From an uncultured Oscillospiraceae bacterium (GTDB lineage Bacteria > Bacillota > Clostridia > Oscillospirales > Ruminococcaceae), in assembly GCA_934526065.1 (NCBI GenBank), contig CAKSZX010000008.1:1-64000 (forward strand): a stretch of 64,000 nt of DNA, written 5' to 3'. The notes under the pieces are model-generated. The model made no database searches. It was not told the DNA's origin and saw only the letters and a program-made list of their open reading frames with translations. Both the position numbers and the translations under genes were made by a program. Numbering within the stretch: position 1 is the first letter of the stretch; every line of letters starts with the position of its first letter. Of the stretch, positions 9,261 to 18,097 are shown piece after piece.

Positions 9261-9596
9261 TTTTATAGATAGCTGTATATATTTCTAAATTGTAAATTTT
9301 ATAAATATATTTTTTATTCGAATCAAATTTATTCTTTATAACTTTTAAAATATAATTATTTATCTTGATTTAAACAAAACCCCTTTTTATGATTTTACAA
9401 TTTGTAATATTACAACATTTTATTATAATTTTATATATAATTTATTTTTCTTTTACAAACCTATTATGACCGTGAAAAGTTTCTTTCTATTTTCTCATAT
9501 ATAGATTTCTCACTTATCTTTTATAATAATACAATAAGTATAGTTATATAATATTTTAACAATTTGTATATAATATTTATAATAATTTTAAAAATA
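9261..9596. other. AT-rich intergenic region
   Basis: Very AT-rich spacer between the glycan-operon promoter and the serS terminator. No reading frame, RNA gene or clear repeat is visible. Confidence 0.5.
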
Positions 9597-9623
9597 AAAA
9601 TAGGCGGAAAGTTCCGCCTATTT
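9597..9623 (-). terminator. serS terminator
   Basis: AATAGGCGGAA pairs perfectly with TTCCGCCTATT around an AGT loop, followed on the minus strand by a T-rich run. It lies 25 bases after the serS stop. Confidence 0.85.
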
Positions 9624-9647
9624 AAATATTAAGTTTTAAAGATTTAA

Positions 9648-10985
9648 TTAAAGTTCGCTTTTTTCAATCTTTCTCTTACCGCCCATATAAGGAACAAGAA
9701 CTTCAGGAATTGTAATAGAGCCGTCCGGGTTCTGGTAGTTTTCCAAAATAGCTGCGGTTGTTCTGCCTACTGCAAGGCCTGAACCGTTAAGAGTGTGTAA
9801 AAGTTCAACTTTACCTGTTTCTTTGTTTCTGTATCTTGTCTGCATTCTTCTCCGCTGGAAGTCTGTCATATTTGAACATGAAGAAATTTCCTTGTAAGAA
9901 TTGTAAGAAGGCATCCAAACTTCAACGTCATATGTCTTGGCTGAACCGAAGCCCATATCGCCTGTGCAAAGAACAATAACTCTGTGAGGCAAGCCCAAAA
10001 GCTGCAAGCATTCCTCTGCGTCGTGTGTAAGGCTTTCAAGCTCTGCCCATGACTGATCCGGGCGGGCAAATTTAACCATTTCAACCTTGTTAAATTCGTG
10101 CTGTCTGATAAGGCCTCTTGTGTCTCTGCCTGCTGAACCTGCCTCGGCTCTGAAACAAGCTGTGTAAGCACAGAACTTCTGCGGAAGCTTGTCGCCGTCC
10201 AAAATTTCGCCTCTGTAATAGTTGGTTACAGGAACTTCGGCTGTCGGAACAAGGTACCAACCTGATTTATCAAGATCAGCTGAATCTCCGTCGCCTCTTG
10301 AAACCTTGTACATATCTTCCTTAAACTTAGGAAGCTGTGATGTGCCTCTCATAGAATCGCCGTTTACAATGAAAGGAGGCAACATTTCTGTATAACCCTG
10401 TTTTGTTGTGTGCAAATCAAGATAGAAGTTGATGATTGCTCTTTCAAGGTGAGCGCCTTCCCCTTTATAGAAGTGGAAACGAGCGCCTGTTACCTTTGCG
10501 GCTCTGTCCGGGTCAAGAATGTCAAGGTCTTTACCCAAATCCCAGTGTGCCTTAGGTTCAAAGCCCTCTTTTGCAAAGTCTCTCGGTGTGCCCCATCTTC
10601 TCTGTTCAACATTTGCTGTTTCATCCGGGCCGATCGGAACTGACGGATCCGGAGTGTTAGGCATTGCAAGCAAAATTTCTTCCTGTTTTGCTTCAAGCTC
10701 TGTAAGCTGAGCGTCATATTCCTTTATTTCATCGGCAATCTTTTTAAGTTCTGCCTTCAATTTTTCGGCTTCTTCCTTTTTGCCCTCTTTCATAAGCTGA
10801 GGAATAGCCTTTGATTCGTTATTCTGCTGTGCTTTCAAGCCGTCTCTTTTGCCGGCAACTTCTCTTCTCTCTTCGTCAACTTTCAAAACAGCCTTAACTT
10901 CTTCTGTGTAGTCCTTGCTCTGTCTTGAATTGATTGAGGCAATGATAGCCTCCGGATTTTCTCTTATTCTTTTAATATCAATCAT
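9648..10985 (-). CDS. serS: Seryl-tRNA synthetase
   Basis: A 445-aa class II aminoacyl-tRNA synthetase charging tRNA-Ser (and tRNA-Sec where present). The N-terminus is the long antiparallel coiled coil (about residues 25-100, rich in Lys/Glu/Ala) that reads the tRNA long arm. The catalytic domain shows 'TAEVPVTNYYRGE', motif 2 'CFRAEAGSAGRDTRG...RQHEF' and motif 3 'NGSGLAVGRTTAAILEN'. Start is the ATG at 10985, with AAGGAG nine bases upstream, 13 bases after spo0J; a longer frame runs into spo0J and is not supported. Co-transcription with spo0J is likely. No T-box leader is seen, although many Firmicutes serS genes have one. Confidence 0.97.
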   Translation of the reverse strand: MIDIKRIRENPEAIIASINSRQSKDYTEEVKAVLKVDEERREVAGKRDGLKAQQNNESKAIPQLMKEGKKEEAEKLKAELKKIADEIKEYDAQLTELEAKQEEILLAMPNTPDPSVPIGPDETANVEQRRWGTPRDFAKEGFEPKAHWDLGKDLDILDPDRAAKVTGARFHFYKGEGAHLERAIINFYLDLHTTKQGYTEMLPPFIVNGDSMRGTSQLPKFKEDMYKVSRGDGDSADLDKSGWYLVPTAEVPVTNYYRGEILDGDKLPQKFCAYTACFRAEAGSAGRDTRGLIRQHEFNKVEMVKFARPDQSWAELESLTHDAEECLQLLGLPHRVIVLCTGDMGFGSAKTYDVEVWMPSYNSYKEISSCSNMTDFQRRRMQTRYRNKETGKVELLHTLNGSGLAVGRTTAAILENYQNPDGSITIPEVLVPYMGGKRKIEKSEL

Positions 10986-10998
10986 TTTAAAATACTCC

Positions 10999-11850
10999 TT
11001 ATTTCTTTTCAAGTAAATCAGCCAATTCCATAAGCTGTTCCTGGCTGTTAAATGTGATGTTTAAACTTCCCTTGCCGTCTTTAAATGTAATTTTAACAGG
11101 TGTTCCGTGGATTTCCGTTAAGGCAATTTCCAATTCCTTTATAATTTGCGGAACTTTGGATGGCTTTTCCTGTTTCGGCCGCTTTTGCATAGCCTTTGCC
11201 ATAAGCTCGCACTGTCTTACCGACAGCCCTTTTTCCCGTGTTACATTGGCAAGTTCTGTTTGTTGGTTTTTATCTTCAAGTGATAAAATCACTTTGGCAT
11301 GACCCAAACTTATCTTGTTTTCTTTTATAAGACCCAAAACATCATCGGGCAAATTGAGAATACGCAAACTGTTTGCAATGCTCGATCGTGGTATTGACAG
11401 CTTTTTGCTGATTTCGTCTTGTGTAAGATTAAAACTTTCCATAAGGCTCTTATACCCAAGAGCCACTTCAACAGCGTCCAAATCTTCACGCTGTAAGTTT
11501 TCGATAAGTGCGATTTCTTTTGCGCTTTGGGATGAAACATCTTTTACGATTGCAGGTATATCATACAATCCTGCCATTCTCCGTGCACGAAAACGCCTTT
11601 CGCCGGCAATAATAGTATATCGTCCGTTGCCGCTTGGCATAAGGACAATAGGCTGTAACACACCGTGTTCAACTATGGATTGACTTAATTGTTCAAGACT
11701 TTGGGTCTCAAAAGTTTTTCTCGGCTGGTGAGGGTCAACATCTATATCTGATAACTTAATATTGGATGCCGAGGCATCCGATATCTGCTGTTCGCTTGTA
11801 AGGAACAGCGAATCTAAGCCCCTGCCGAGACCGGTGTTTTTCTTTGCCAT
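10999..11850 (-). CDS. parB: Chromosome-partitioning protein ParB (Spo0J)
   Basis: A 283-aa CTP-dependent DNA clamp that loads at parS and spreads to organise the origin. The N-terminus 'KKNTGLGRGLDSLF' is the ParA-stimulating peptide typical of Spo0J. The ParB/Srx CTP-binding domain has 'QPRKTFE' and 'GERRFRARRMAGL'; the central helix-turn-helix is 'TQDEISKKLSIPRSSIANSLR'; the C-terminal part ('ITFKDGKGSLNITF') is the dimerisation domain. I start at the ATG at 11850, after GGATGGTG. It lies downstream of soj, with about 150 untranslated bases between, and just upstream of serS. Confidence 0.95.
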   Translation of the reverse strand: MAKKNTGLGRGLDSLFLTSEQQISDASASNIKLSDIDVDPHQPRKTFETQSLEQLSQSIVEHGVLQPIVLMPSGNGRYTIIAGERRFRARRMAGLYDIPAIVKDVSSQSAKEIALIENLQREDLDAVEVALGYKSLMESFNLTQDEISKKLSIPRSSIANSLRILNLPDDVLGLIKENKISLGHAKVILSLEDKNQQTELANVTREKGLSVRQCELMAKAMQKRPKQEKPSKVPQIIKELEIALTEIHGTPVKITFKDGKGSLNITFNSQEQLMELADLLEKK

Positions 11851-12003
11851 GGGCACCATCCTTTCCCGGTAAATTTTAAAATTCACCGTTTCTATAATAT
11901 ATTATAATACTACTTTTAGTAGCTATTAACAAGTGGAAAAATGTAAAATCATTGATTTACACAAATAATCATTTCACAAATCTATGTTTTTAACAAAGCA
12001 AAA

Positions 12004-12765
12004 TCATTTGCCGTGCCTCAATACCTCTAAGGCAAGCTCCGCATAACTCTGTGAACCCTTTGAGTTAGGGTCGTAATAATTTACAGGCTGACCGTAACTG
12101 GGCGCCTCGGACAATTTAACATTTCTCGGTATTGTGGTCTTATAAACCTTATTTGGGAAGTATTTTTTCACTTCGTCCACAACCTGCAATGTCAAATTAA
12201 GCCTTGCATCGTACATTGTAAGCAAAACTCCCTCAATTTCTATATATTTATTGTAGTGTTGCTTAACGAGACGAATGGTATTCATAAGTTCCGACAAGCC
12301 TTCAAGGGCATAAAATTCACACTGAATAGGTACAAGCACGGAATCTGCCGCACTTAATGCGTTAATTGTAAGCAAATCAAGTGACGGAGGGCAATCTATA
12401 AATATATAATCGTATTTATCATTTACCTTATTTAAAGCACTGCGCAGCTTAGAGTGTCTGTTTTCCATATTTACAAGCTCAATTCCGGCACCGGACAATT
12501 TTATAGACGATGGCAGAATATCAACTTTGTACCGAGTTTTAACAATACAAAGGTTTATATCGTCATCATCCATTAAAAGAGAATAAACAGAATGTTCCAA
12601 TCCCCTTTTGGATATTCCATAGCCGGAGGTAGTATTTCCCTGTGGATCCAAATCGCACAAAAGCACTTTTTTGCCAAGCCGCCCTATGCTCCGCCGCAAA
12701 TTAACAGCTGTTGTGGTTTTACCTACGCCGCCTTTTTGATTGGCTACCGCTATAATTTTTGCCAT
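12004..12765 (-). CDS. parA: ParA-family ATPase Soj
   Basis: A 253-aa deviant Walker ATPase that binds DNA non-specifically as an ATP dimer and works with ParB in origin segregation and control of DnaA. Residues 10-17 form the deviant Walker A KGGVGKTT, followed by 'LLCDLDPQGNTTSGYG' (Walker A') and 'YDYIFIDCPPSLDLLTINAL' (Walker B). The C-terminal 'YGQPVNYYDPNSKGSQSY' is typical of Soj. One oddity is 'VNLRRSIGRLG' after the P-loop, where most Soj have 'VNLAASLA'. The start at 12765 is set by AGGAGG five bases upstream. It is divergent from the Noc-like gene. Confidence 0.95.
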   Translation of the reverse strand: MAKIIAVANQKGGVGKTTTAVNLRRSIGRLGKKVLLCDLDPQGNTTSGYGISKRGLEHSVYSLLMDDDDINLCIVKTRYKVDILPSSIKLSGAGIELVNMENRHSKLRSALNKVNDKYDYIFIDCPPSLDLLTINALSAADSVLVPIQCEFYALEGLSELMNTIRLVKQHYNKYIEIEGVLLTMYDARLNLTLQVVDEVKKYFPNKVYKTTIPRNVKLSEAPSYGQPVNYYDPNSKGSQSYAELALEVLRHGK

Positions 12766-13088
12766 ATTTGCCTCCTTTTCACACCGACAGCCCAATAAAT
12801 GACGCAGCTGCGATATTTATCTATATTCTACCACACAGATAAGCAAATTTAAAGTATAAAGTTTAAATTTTATTGTTCCACATGGAACATTTCAAATTTT
12901 TTATCTGTAATATAATAATTCTCATAATTTATCGACCATAACATACACAGTTTTAAATAAAACCTCCTAATATTACCTATTTATTCAATATTTTTAACGG
13001 TCACTGTCAAACACAGCTTTATTTTGCGATATTCTTTTATTTAAAAATTAAAAAATATATGTTAAATTTTATTTAGGAGGTGCCACAT
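12766..13088. other. soj/noc divergent intergenic region
   Basis: AT-rich region between the divergent soj and Noc-like genes. It carries a parS-like site at 12874-12889 and must hold promoters for both genes, but I see no single consensus match that I would commit to. Confidence 0.5.
12874..12889. promoter_or_regulatory. parS: parS-like site
   Basis: TGTTCCACATGGAACA differs from the canonical parS by one base, at the centre of the palindrome. It lies about 110 bases upstream of soj and is expected to bind ParB. Confidence 0.8.
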
Positions 13089-13877
13089 ATGCTTAACCTT
13101 AAAGGCGAAAACAAAATAACTTACATACCCTTAGAACAAATTGTACCCTGCCCATATCAACCAAGAAAAACAATGAATCGGGCGGCGATTTCCGCATTAA
13201 GTGAAAATATCAAAGAAAACGGAATTTTACAGCCCCTTACCGCCACAAAAATACCCGGCGGCAAATATCAGCTTATAGCCGGCCATCGCAGGCTTTTACG
13301 GGCAGATATGGCAGGGTTTACAAAAGTGCCTGTAATTGTTTTAGAAAAAACCGAAGAAGAAGTTGCGGTTTTAGCAGTTATAGAAAATTTACAGCGAGAA
13401 GACTTAAATTTTTTTGAACAGGCTGCTGCAATTCAATCTTTAATGGAAAGACTTAACCTAACACAGGCACAAGTAGGCGAAAAACTCTCTTTAAGTCAGC
13501 CGGCAGTGGCTAATAAGCTTAGAATTCTGCAACTTAACCGGGAGGAACGCCGTATTTTACTTGAAAGTAATTTAACCGAACGCCACGCAAGGGCTATACT
13601 AAGATTAAAGCCTGAGGAAAGACTTAAAGCAATAACACATATATCAAAACAAAATCTAAATGTAAAACAAACAGACAAGTATATTTCATCTCTTTTAAAA
13701 GATAAATCGCAAAAATCACAAAAAACAATTATACATATTAAAGATATTAAATTGTTCACAAACACAATAAAAAAAGCCGTAAAAGTTATGCAAACAGCAG
13801 GAATACAAGCAAATTTTACCAAAAACGAGGATGATTTAACCATTACATACTTTATAACCGTGCCTAAGAGCGTGTAG
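13089..13877 (+). CDS. noc: Second ParB-family protein, Noc-like
   Basis: A 262-aa ParB paralogue on the opposite strand to soj-spo0J. It has 'IPLEQIVPCPYQPRKT', 'LIAGHRRLLRADMAGF' (CTP-binding GHRR box), 'VIENLQREDLNFFEQAAAI' and an HTH 'TQAQVGEKLSLSQPAVANKLR'. This matches Noc, the nucleoid occlusion factor that arose from ParB. The short N-terminus lacks the amphipathic membrane-targeting helix described for Bacillus Noc, so membrane tethering is not evident and the protein may instead be a second partition protein. The ATG at 13089 is eight bases after GGAGG; a GTG at 13080 is unlikely. A perfect parS follows the stop within 25 bases. Confidence 0.85.
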   Translation: MLNLKGENKITYIPLEQIVPCPYQPRKTMNRAAISALSENIKENGILQPLTATKIPGGKYQLIAGHRRLLRADMAGFTKVPVIVLEKTEEEVAVLAVIENLQREDLNFFEQAAAIQSLMERLNLTQAQVGEKLSLSQPAVANKLRILQLNREERRILLESNLTERHARAILRLKPEERLKAITHISKQNLNVKQTDKYISSLLKDKSQKSQKTIIHIKDIKLFTNTIKKAVKVMQTAGIQANFTKNEDDLTITYFITVPKSV

Positions 13878-13900
13878 AAAATATCTTTTTCGGAATAAAC

Positions 13901-13916
13901 TGTTCCACGTGGAACA
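13901..13916. promoter_or_regulatory. parS: parS site, perfect consensus
   Basis: TGTTCCACGTGGAACA matches the Bacillus-type parS palindrome exactly. It sits between the Noc-like stop and a bidirectional terminator. Confidence 0.95.
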
Positions 13917-13952
13917 AAAAAATCGGCGAGAACATCTCGCCGATTATATTTT
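13916..13952. terminator. Bidirectional terminator
   Basis: AATCGGCGAGA (13921-13931) pairs with TCTCGCCGATT (13935-13945), with T runs on both sides. It separates the convergent Noc-like and MFS genes. Confidence 0.85.
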
Positions 13953-13953
13953 T

Positions 13954-15249
13954 TTAATTTAAAGCGTCTTGTTTATCCGCTATTCTTAAAAATACAAAGC
14001 CAAGAGCAAAGAACACAGCAAGGCAGGCAACCGCAAAATTTATCGATCCTCCCGCCAATTTCACAACGGCTATCACCGCCGAACCCAAAAATGAAGCCCC
14101 CTTGGAGAATATGTCATAAATTCCAAAATATTCTCCCGAATTTTCCGGCGGTATGATTTTTGAATAGTAAGAGCGTGACAAAGACTGTATAGAACCTTGG
14201 AAACAACCTACTCCGAAAGCCAAAACAGCAAAGTGGAATAATGTTTTTAAGGTAAGGGCATAAAGGCAAATACAGAAATATCCACAGATGCAAGCGGATA
14301 TAAGCTGAACGGTAGAGTACTTTTTAGACAGCTTTACAAAGAAAAGTGAACCTACGAATGCCACAACTTGGGTTGCAAGCAAAAATATAACCTGTCCCAC
14401 GGTATTAAGATTTAAGTCAGTACCGATATTTATGCAGTTATCTATAATTGTTCCCACACCGTCTATATAAAGGAAAAACGCTATCAAAAAGAACAAAACC
14501 TTTTTATCTTCCGTTGCAATTTTCTTTAATGTAGAAAATATTTTTGAAAATGTCTGCTTAACGGTGATTTTATCCCGTTCTACATAGTTTTTCTGCTTGT
14601 AATTTTTAAGCAAAGGCAGTGTAACTACAAGCCACCAAAGGGCTGTAACGCCAAATCCTATAAATTTTGATATATTATCCGGCAAAATCCCTACCATGTC
14701 CGGGCCTAAAACATAGGCAATAAGGGCAACGGTAAAAGGAATACAAGAGCCTATATATCCCCAAGCATAGCCGTAAGAAGAAACCTTATCCATTCTCTCC
14801 TCGCTTGTTATATCCCCAAGCATAGAATCATAAATGGTTAAAGAAGCACTGTAACACACCTTGCTAACAACAAACAAAACAAGGAATAAAACCCAATTAG
14901 AGGCAAACCCCGTAGAAACGCACCCTATTATTCCCAAAAACACACAGGAAGTAAAGAAAATTTTCTTTTTGTCCCTATGGTCGGATAGAGTGCCGACTAT
15001 AGGTCCGATTAAAGCAACTATAATCGTAACCACAGAAATAGCCATAGAATAAAAAGCCGTGGCTTCATCGGAACTTATATGCCCTGCCCCGGTGCCTATG
15101 GCAACCCCTTTAAACCAAATAGGAATAAGGGAACAGGATAGCATTATAAACGCCGAATTTCCCACATCATACAAAACCCAGGAGAATTCCTCCGGCGTTA
15201 AATCTTTGAATACTTTCGTATTATTTAAAGCTGCAAGTAAAGATTTCAT
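13954..15249 (-). CDS. MFS transporter, UMF1/Atg22-like
   Basis: A 431-aa protein with about twelve hydrophobic segments. 'EFSWVLYDVGNSAFIML' near the N-terminus matches the conserved WxLYDxxNSAF motif of the UMF1 (Atg22-like) branch, and 'IGPIVGTLSDHRDKKK' is the MFS loop 2-3 signature (GxLSDRxGRKK). Members are putative effluxers; the substrate is unknown. 'SLSRSYYSKIIPPENSGEYFGIYDIFSKGASFLG' in the C-terminal half is also typical. The gene stands alone, preceded by a weak AGAGAGAAA site and followed by the terminator shared with the Noc-like gene. Confidence 0.85.
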   Translation of the reverse strand: MKSLLAALNNTKVFKDLTPEEFSWVLYDVGNSAFIMLSCSLIPIWFKGVAIGTGAGHISSDEATAFYSMAISVVTIIVALIGPIVGTLSDHRDKKKIFFTSCVFLGIIGCVSTGFASNWVLFLVLFVVSKVCYSASLTIYDSMLGDITSEERMDKVSSYGYAWGYIGSCIPFTVALIAYVLGPDMVGILPDNISKFIGFGVTALWWLVVTLPLLKNYKQKNYVERDKITVKQTFSKIFSTLKKIATEDKKVLFFLIAFFLYIDGVGTIIDNCINIGTDLNLNTVGQVIFLLATQVVAFVGSLFFVKLSKKYSTVQLISACICGYFCICLYALTLKTLFHFAVLAFGVGCFQGSIQSLSRSYYSKIIPPENSGEYFGIYDIFSKGASFLGSAVIAVVKLAGGSINFAVACLAVFFALGFVFLRIADKQDALN

Positions 15250-15418
15250 TTTATTTCTCTCTTAAATTTAGAATTTAGACATTTTTCAAAAATTGTCCAT
15301 ATTACTTATACAGTTAAATTGTAACAAATTTATGTAAATTTAAAAATTTGTTTTCTGTAAAATTTTTTCAAAATTCATTTTGAGATATTATTTATATAAA
15401 ATATAAATAACAGTACAA

Positions 15419-15446
15419 AACAAAAGGGCTGTAAAGCCCTTTTTAA
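15419..15446. terminator. rsmG terminator
   Basis: AAAAGGGCT and AGCCCTTTT pair around GTAA, with T runs on both strands. It ends the mnmE-mnmG-rsmG transcript 16 bases after the rsmG stop. Confidence 0.85.
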
Positions 15447-15461
15447 TTTTATATTCTATTT

Positions 15462-16160
15462 TTAAAGGGGGCTTTTAGCTATCTTACCGCCGTTTCTCGG
15501 CAGTGATTTCGGCGTACATTCCCGTTTTTTACATATTATAAGGCATCTTTTGCTGTCATCGGGCAAGGTGAAATCCTCGGTTTTCACATATACTCCCCCA
15601 AGCCTGTTAATTGCCTTTACAGCCGGGGCAAGCTCCTTTTCGCCGTCGCCCTTCATGGCGATAAAGTGTCCCCCTACCTTAACAAGAGGCAAACAATATT
15701 CGGATAAAACCCTCATATCCGCCACGGCTCTTGCGGTGGCAACATCAAAACTCTCCCTGTATATTTTGCGTGCCGCCTCCTCGGCTCTCTCCTTTACCAC
15801 GGTCGCCTGTAAGCCAAGGGTATCAATGGCATACTGTAAAAAGGTACATCTTTTTCCGGTAGGTTCCATAAGAGTAAGTTCTATTTCCGGCTTGTATATT
15901 TTGGCTACAATTCCCGGAAATCCCGCACCGGTTCCCACATCTACCACTTTTCCCTCAACAAGAGGATTTTTTGCAAAAAGCAGACTGTCTAAAAAATGCT
16001 TGTTTTCAATGCCCACCGGGTCGGTTATTGCGGTTAAATTTACTTTTTCGTTATACTCAACCAAAATTTCCCGATACTTATCAAACATATCCAGCTGCCG
16101 GGCAGTAAGGGATATTCCATACTCCCCGCAAGTGTTTGCAAAGCGTGATTTATCTATCAT
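15462..16160 (-). CDS. rsmG: 16S rRNA (guanine527-N7)-methyltransferase
   Basis: A 232-aa SAM-dependent methyltransferase (GidB) that modifies G527 of 16S rRNA; loss gives low-level streptomycin resistance. The SAM loop is 'VVDVGTGAGFPGIVAKI', followed by 'LTLMEPTGKRCTFLQY' (acidic ribose contact) and 'DVATARAVADMRVLSEYCLPLVKVGG' (substrate region). It overlaps mnmG by four bases (ATGA), as usual in this operon. The C-terminal tail of about 15 residues after 'LIICKK' is Arg/Lys/Pro-rich and longer than in many homologues. Confidence 0.95.
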   Translation of the reverse strand: MIDKSRFANTCGEYGISLTARQLDMFDKYREILVEYNEKVNLTAITDPVGIENKHFLDSLLFAKNPLVEGKVVDVGTGAGFPGIVAKIYKPEIELTLMEPTGKRCTFLQYAIDTLGLQATVVKERAEEAARKIYRESFDVATARAVADMRVLSEYCLPLVKVGGHFIAMKGDGEKELAPAVKAINRLGGVYVKTEDFTLPDDSKRCLIICKKRECTPKSLPRNGGKIAKSPL

Positions 16161-18034
16161 TTTTTCTTTAATTCCTTTAATTTTAATTCCATCAAAAGCC
16201 GAGTTATATCACTTGGGCTTACTCCCGAAATTCTCGATGCCTGTCCAACATTTGCAGGCCTTATCTTCGTAAGTTTTTCCCTTGCCTCAATGCGCAAGCC
16301 CTGCATTTCGTTGTAGTCTATATCCTCAGGCAAAATCGTATTTTCAAGACGCTTCATTTTTTCAATCTGTTCAAGCTGGCGCTTAACATAGCCGTCATAC
16401 TTTATAAAAATCTCTACTTTTTCAGCTATAAATTCCGTTACGTCCGGGTTTTTGCCTATTACTTCAACCAGCTCTTTGTAACTTATCTGGGGTCTCTTTA
16501 AAAATTCATTTGCCCTTACACCGGTGGTTATAGGTTCCAACCCCTTTGCAATCAGCAAATCTCTAACATGTGCCGGCTTTATGGTAATTGATTCTATTCT
16601 CTCTGTTTCGGCCTTTTTAAGCTCCATACAATGATTGAAATATTCCCATCTCTCGTCGTCTACAAGACCTATTTTTCTTCCCAGCGGTGTAAGTCTTTCG
16701 TCGGCATTGTCCTGGCGGAGATACAAACGGTACTCACTGCGGCTGGTCATCATTCTGTACGGGTCAAGTACTCCCTTTGTAATCAAATCATCTATAAGGG
16801 TTCCTATATAAGAAGATTGTCTTGAAAGGGTAAATTCCGGCTCGCCTTTTACCTTTAACGCTGCGTTTATGCCGGCAATAAGTCCCTGTGCGGCGGCCTC
16901 CTCATAGCCTGAAGTACCGTTAAACTGTCCTGCGCCGTAAAGTCCCCCGTAGTTTTTAAATTCCAATGTGGCTTTTAATTCAAGAGGGTCAACACAGTCA
17001 TATTCAATGGCATAAGCCGGGCGCATAACTTCCAAATGTTCAAAACCTTTGATTGTTTTGTAAAATTCAACCTGAACTTCCTCCGGAAGTGAGGAAGAAA
17101 GCCCCTGCAAATACATTTCATCGGTTTCGTAGCCACAGGGTTCTATAAAGAACTGATGTCTCGGCTTGTCAGAGAACCTCATAACCTTGTCCTCCAATGA
17201 CGGACAATATCTCGGGCCTATGCCCTCAATGGTTTTAAGTCCGTACAAAGGTGATCTGTCTATATTTCTCGTAATAACCTTGTGGGTTTCTTCATTTGTA
17301 TAGTCAATGTGGCAAGGCAGCGTGTTTTTAACTTCTCCCCTTGTCATAAATGACATAGGCACCGGGTTTTCATCGCCGTTTTGCACTTCAAGGTCGGTAA
17401 AATCAATACTTCTCTTATTTACACGGGCAGGGGTACCTGTTTTAAATCTTCTAAGCTCTATTCCCGCCCGGGTCAGTGATTGAGAAAGGCTCATTGCGGC
17501 GTGGAAACCGTCCGGGCCGGAGTAGTAAGACGCCTCACCTACATAAATCTTGCCTTTAAGATATGTACCTGTGGCAATTATAACGGCTTTTGTGTTGTAC
17601 TGTGTACCCAGGTGAGTTACAACACCTGTTACATTGTGATTATCGTCAAACAAAACCTGGCAAATTTCCGCCTGTTTTAAGTCAAGGTTTTCCTGTCTTT
17701 CCAACAGCTTTTTCATATATGTGTGGTAAGCCTGTCTGTCGCTTTGTACTCTTAAAGAATGTACAGCAGGGCCTTTACCCAGATTTAACATTCTGTACTG
17801 TAATGCCGTGGCGTCTGCGGCTATTGCCATAACGCCGCCTAAGGCATCAATTTCTCTTACCAAATGTCCTTTTGCCGTACCTCCTATGGCAGGGTTGCAG
17901 GGCATATTGCCTACACCGTCCAGTGTAAGGGTGAATATGGCGGTTTTACAACCCAGTCTTGCCGCCGCAACGGCGGCTTCAATTCCGGCATGGCCGGCGC
18001 CGATAACAACTACATCATAAGTTCCTAAAATCAT
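16157..18034 (-). CDS. mnmG: tRNA uridine 5-carboxymethylaminomethyl modification protein MnmG
   Basis: A 625-aa FAD enzyme that, with MnmE, installs the cmnm5 group on U34 of certain tRNAs. The FAD loop is 'DVVVIGAGHAGIEAAVAAARLG', followed by the family motif 'GNMPCNPAIGGTAKGHLVREID', 'GTYLKGKIYVG', 'FKTGTPARVNKRSIDF' and 'MTSRSEYRLYLRQDNADERL'. The C-terminal helical domain ending in 'QASRISGVSPSDITRLL' binds MnmE and tRNA. Length is normal for the family. AAAGGAG precedes the ATG. The gene lies 60 bases downstream of mnmE. Confidence 0.97.
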   Translation of the reverse strand: MILGTYDVVVIGAGHAGIEAAVAAARLGCKTAIFTLTLDGVGNMPCNPAIGGTAKGHLVREIDALGGVMAIAADATALQYRMLNLGKGPAVHSLRVQSDRQAYHTYMKKLLERQENLDLKQAEICQVLFDDNHNVTGVVTHLGTQYNTKAVIIATGTYLKGKIYVGEASYYSGPDGFHAAMSLSQSLTRAGIELRRFKTGTPARVNKRSIDFTDLEVQNGDENPVPMSFMTRGEVKNTLPCHIDYTNEETHKVITRNIDRSPLYGLKTIEGIGPRYCPSLEDKVMRFSDKPRHQFFIEPCGYETDEMYLQGLSSSLPEEVQVEFYKTIKGFEHLEVMRPAYAIEYDCVDPLELKATLEFKNYGGLYGAGQFNGTSGYEEAAAQGLIAGINAALKVKGEPEFTLSRQSSYIGTLIDDLITKGVLDPYRMMTSRSEYRLYLRQDNADERLTPLGRKIGLVDDERWEYFNHCMELKKAETERIESITIKPAHVRDLLIAKGLEPITTGVRANEFLKRPQISYKELVEVIGKNPDVTEFIAEKVEIFIKYDGYVKRQLEQIEKMKRLENTILPEDIDYNEMQGLRIEAREKLTKIRPANVGQASRISGVSPSDITRLLMELKLKELKKK

Positions 18035-18097
18035 TTAAGTCTCCTTTAAGTAGCTTTGCAATCCCTTTCACCGATTGTAAGCAATTTTAACATTTTA

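Noticed and set aside
10986..11100. T-box leader for serS
   Set aside because: serS follows spo0J after 13 bases, leaving no room for a leader; no T-box sequence was seen.
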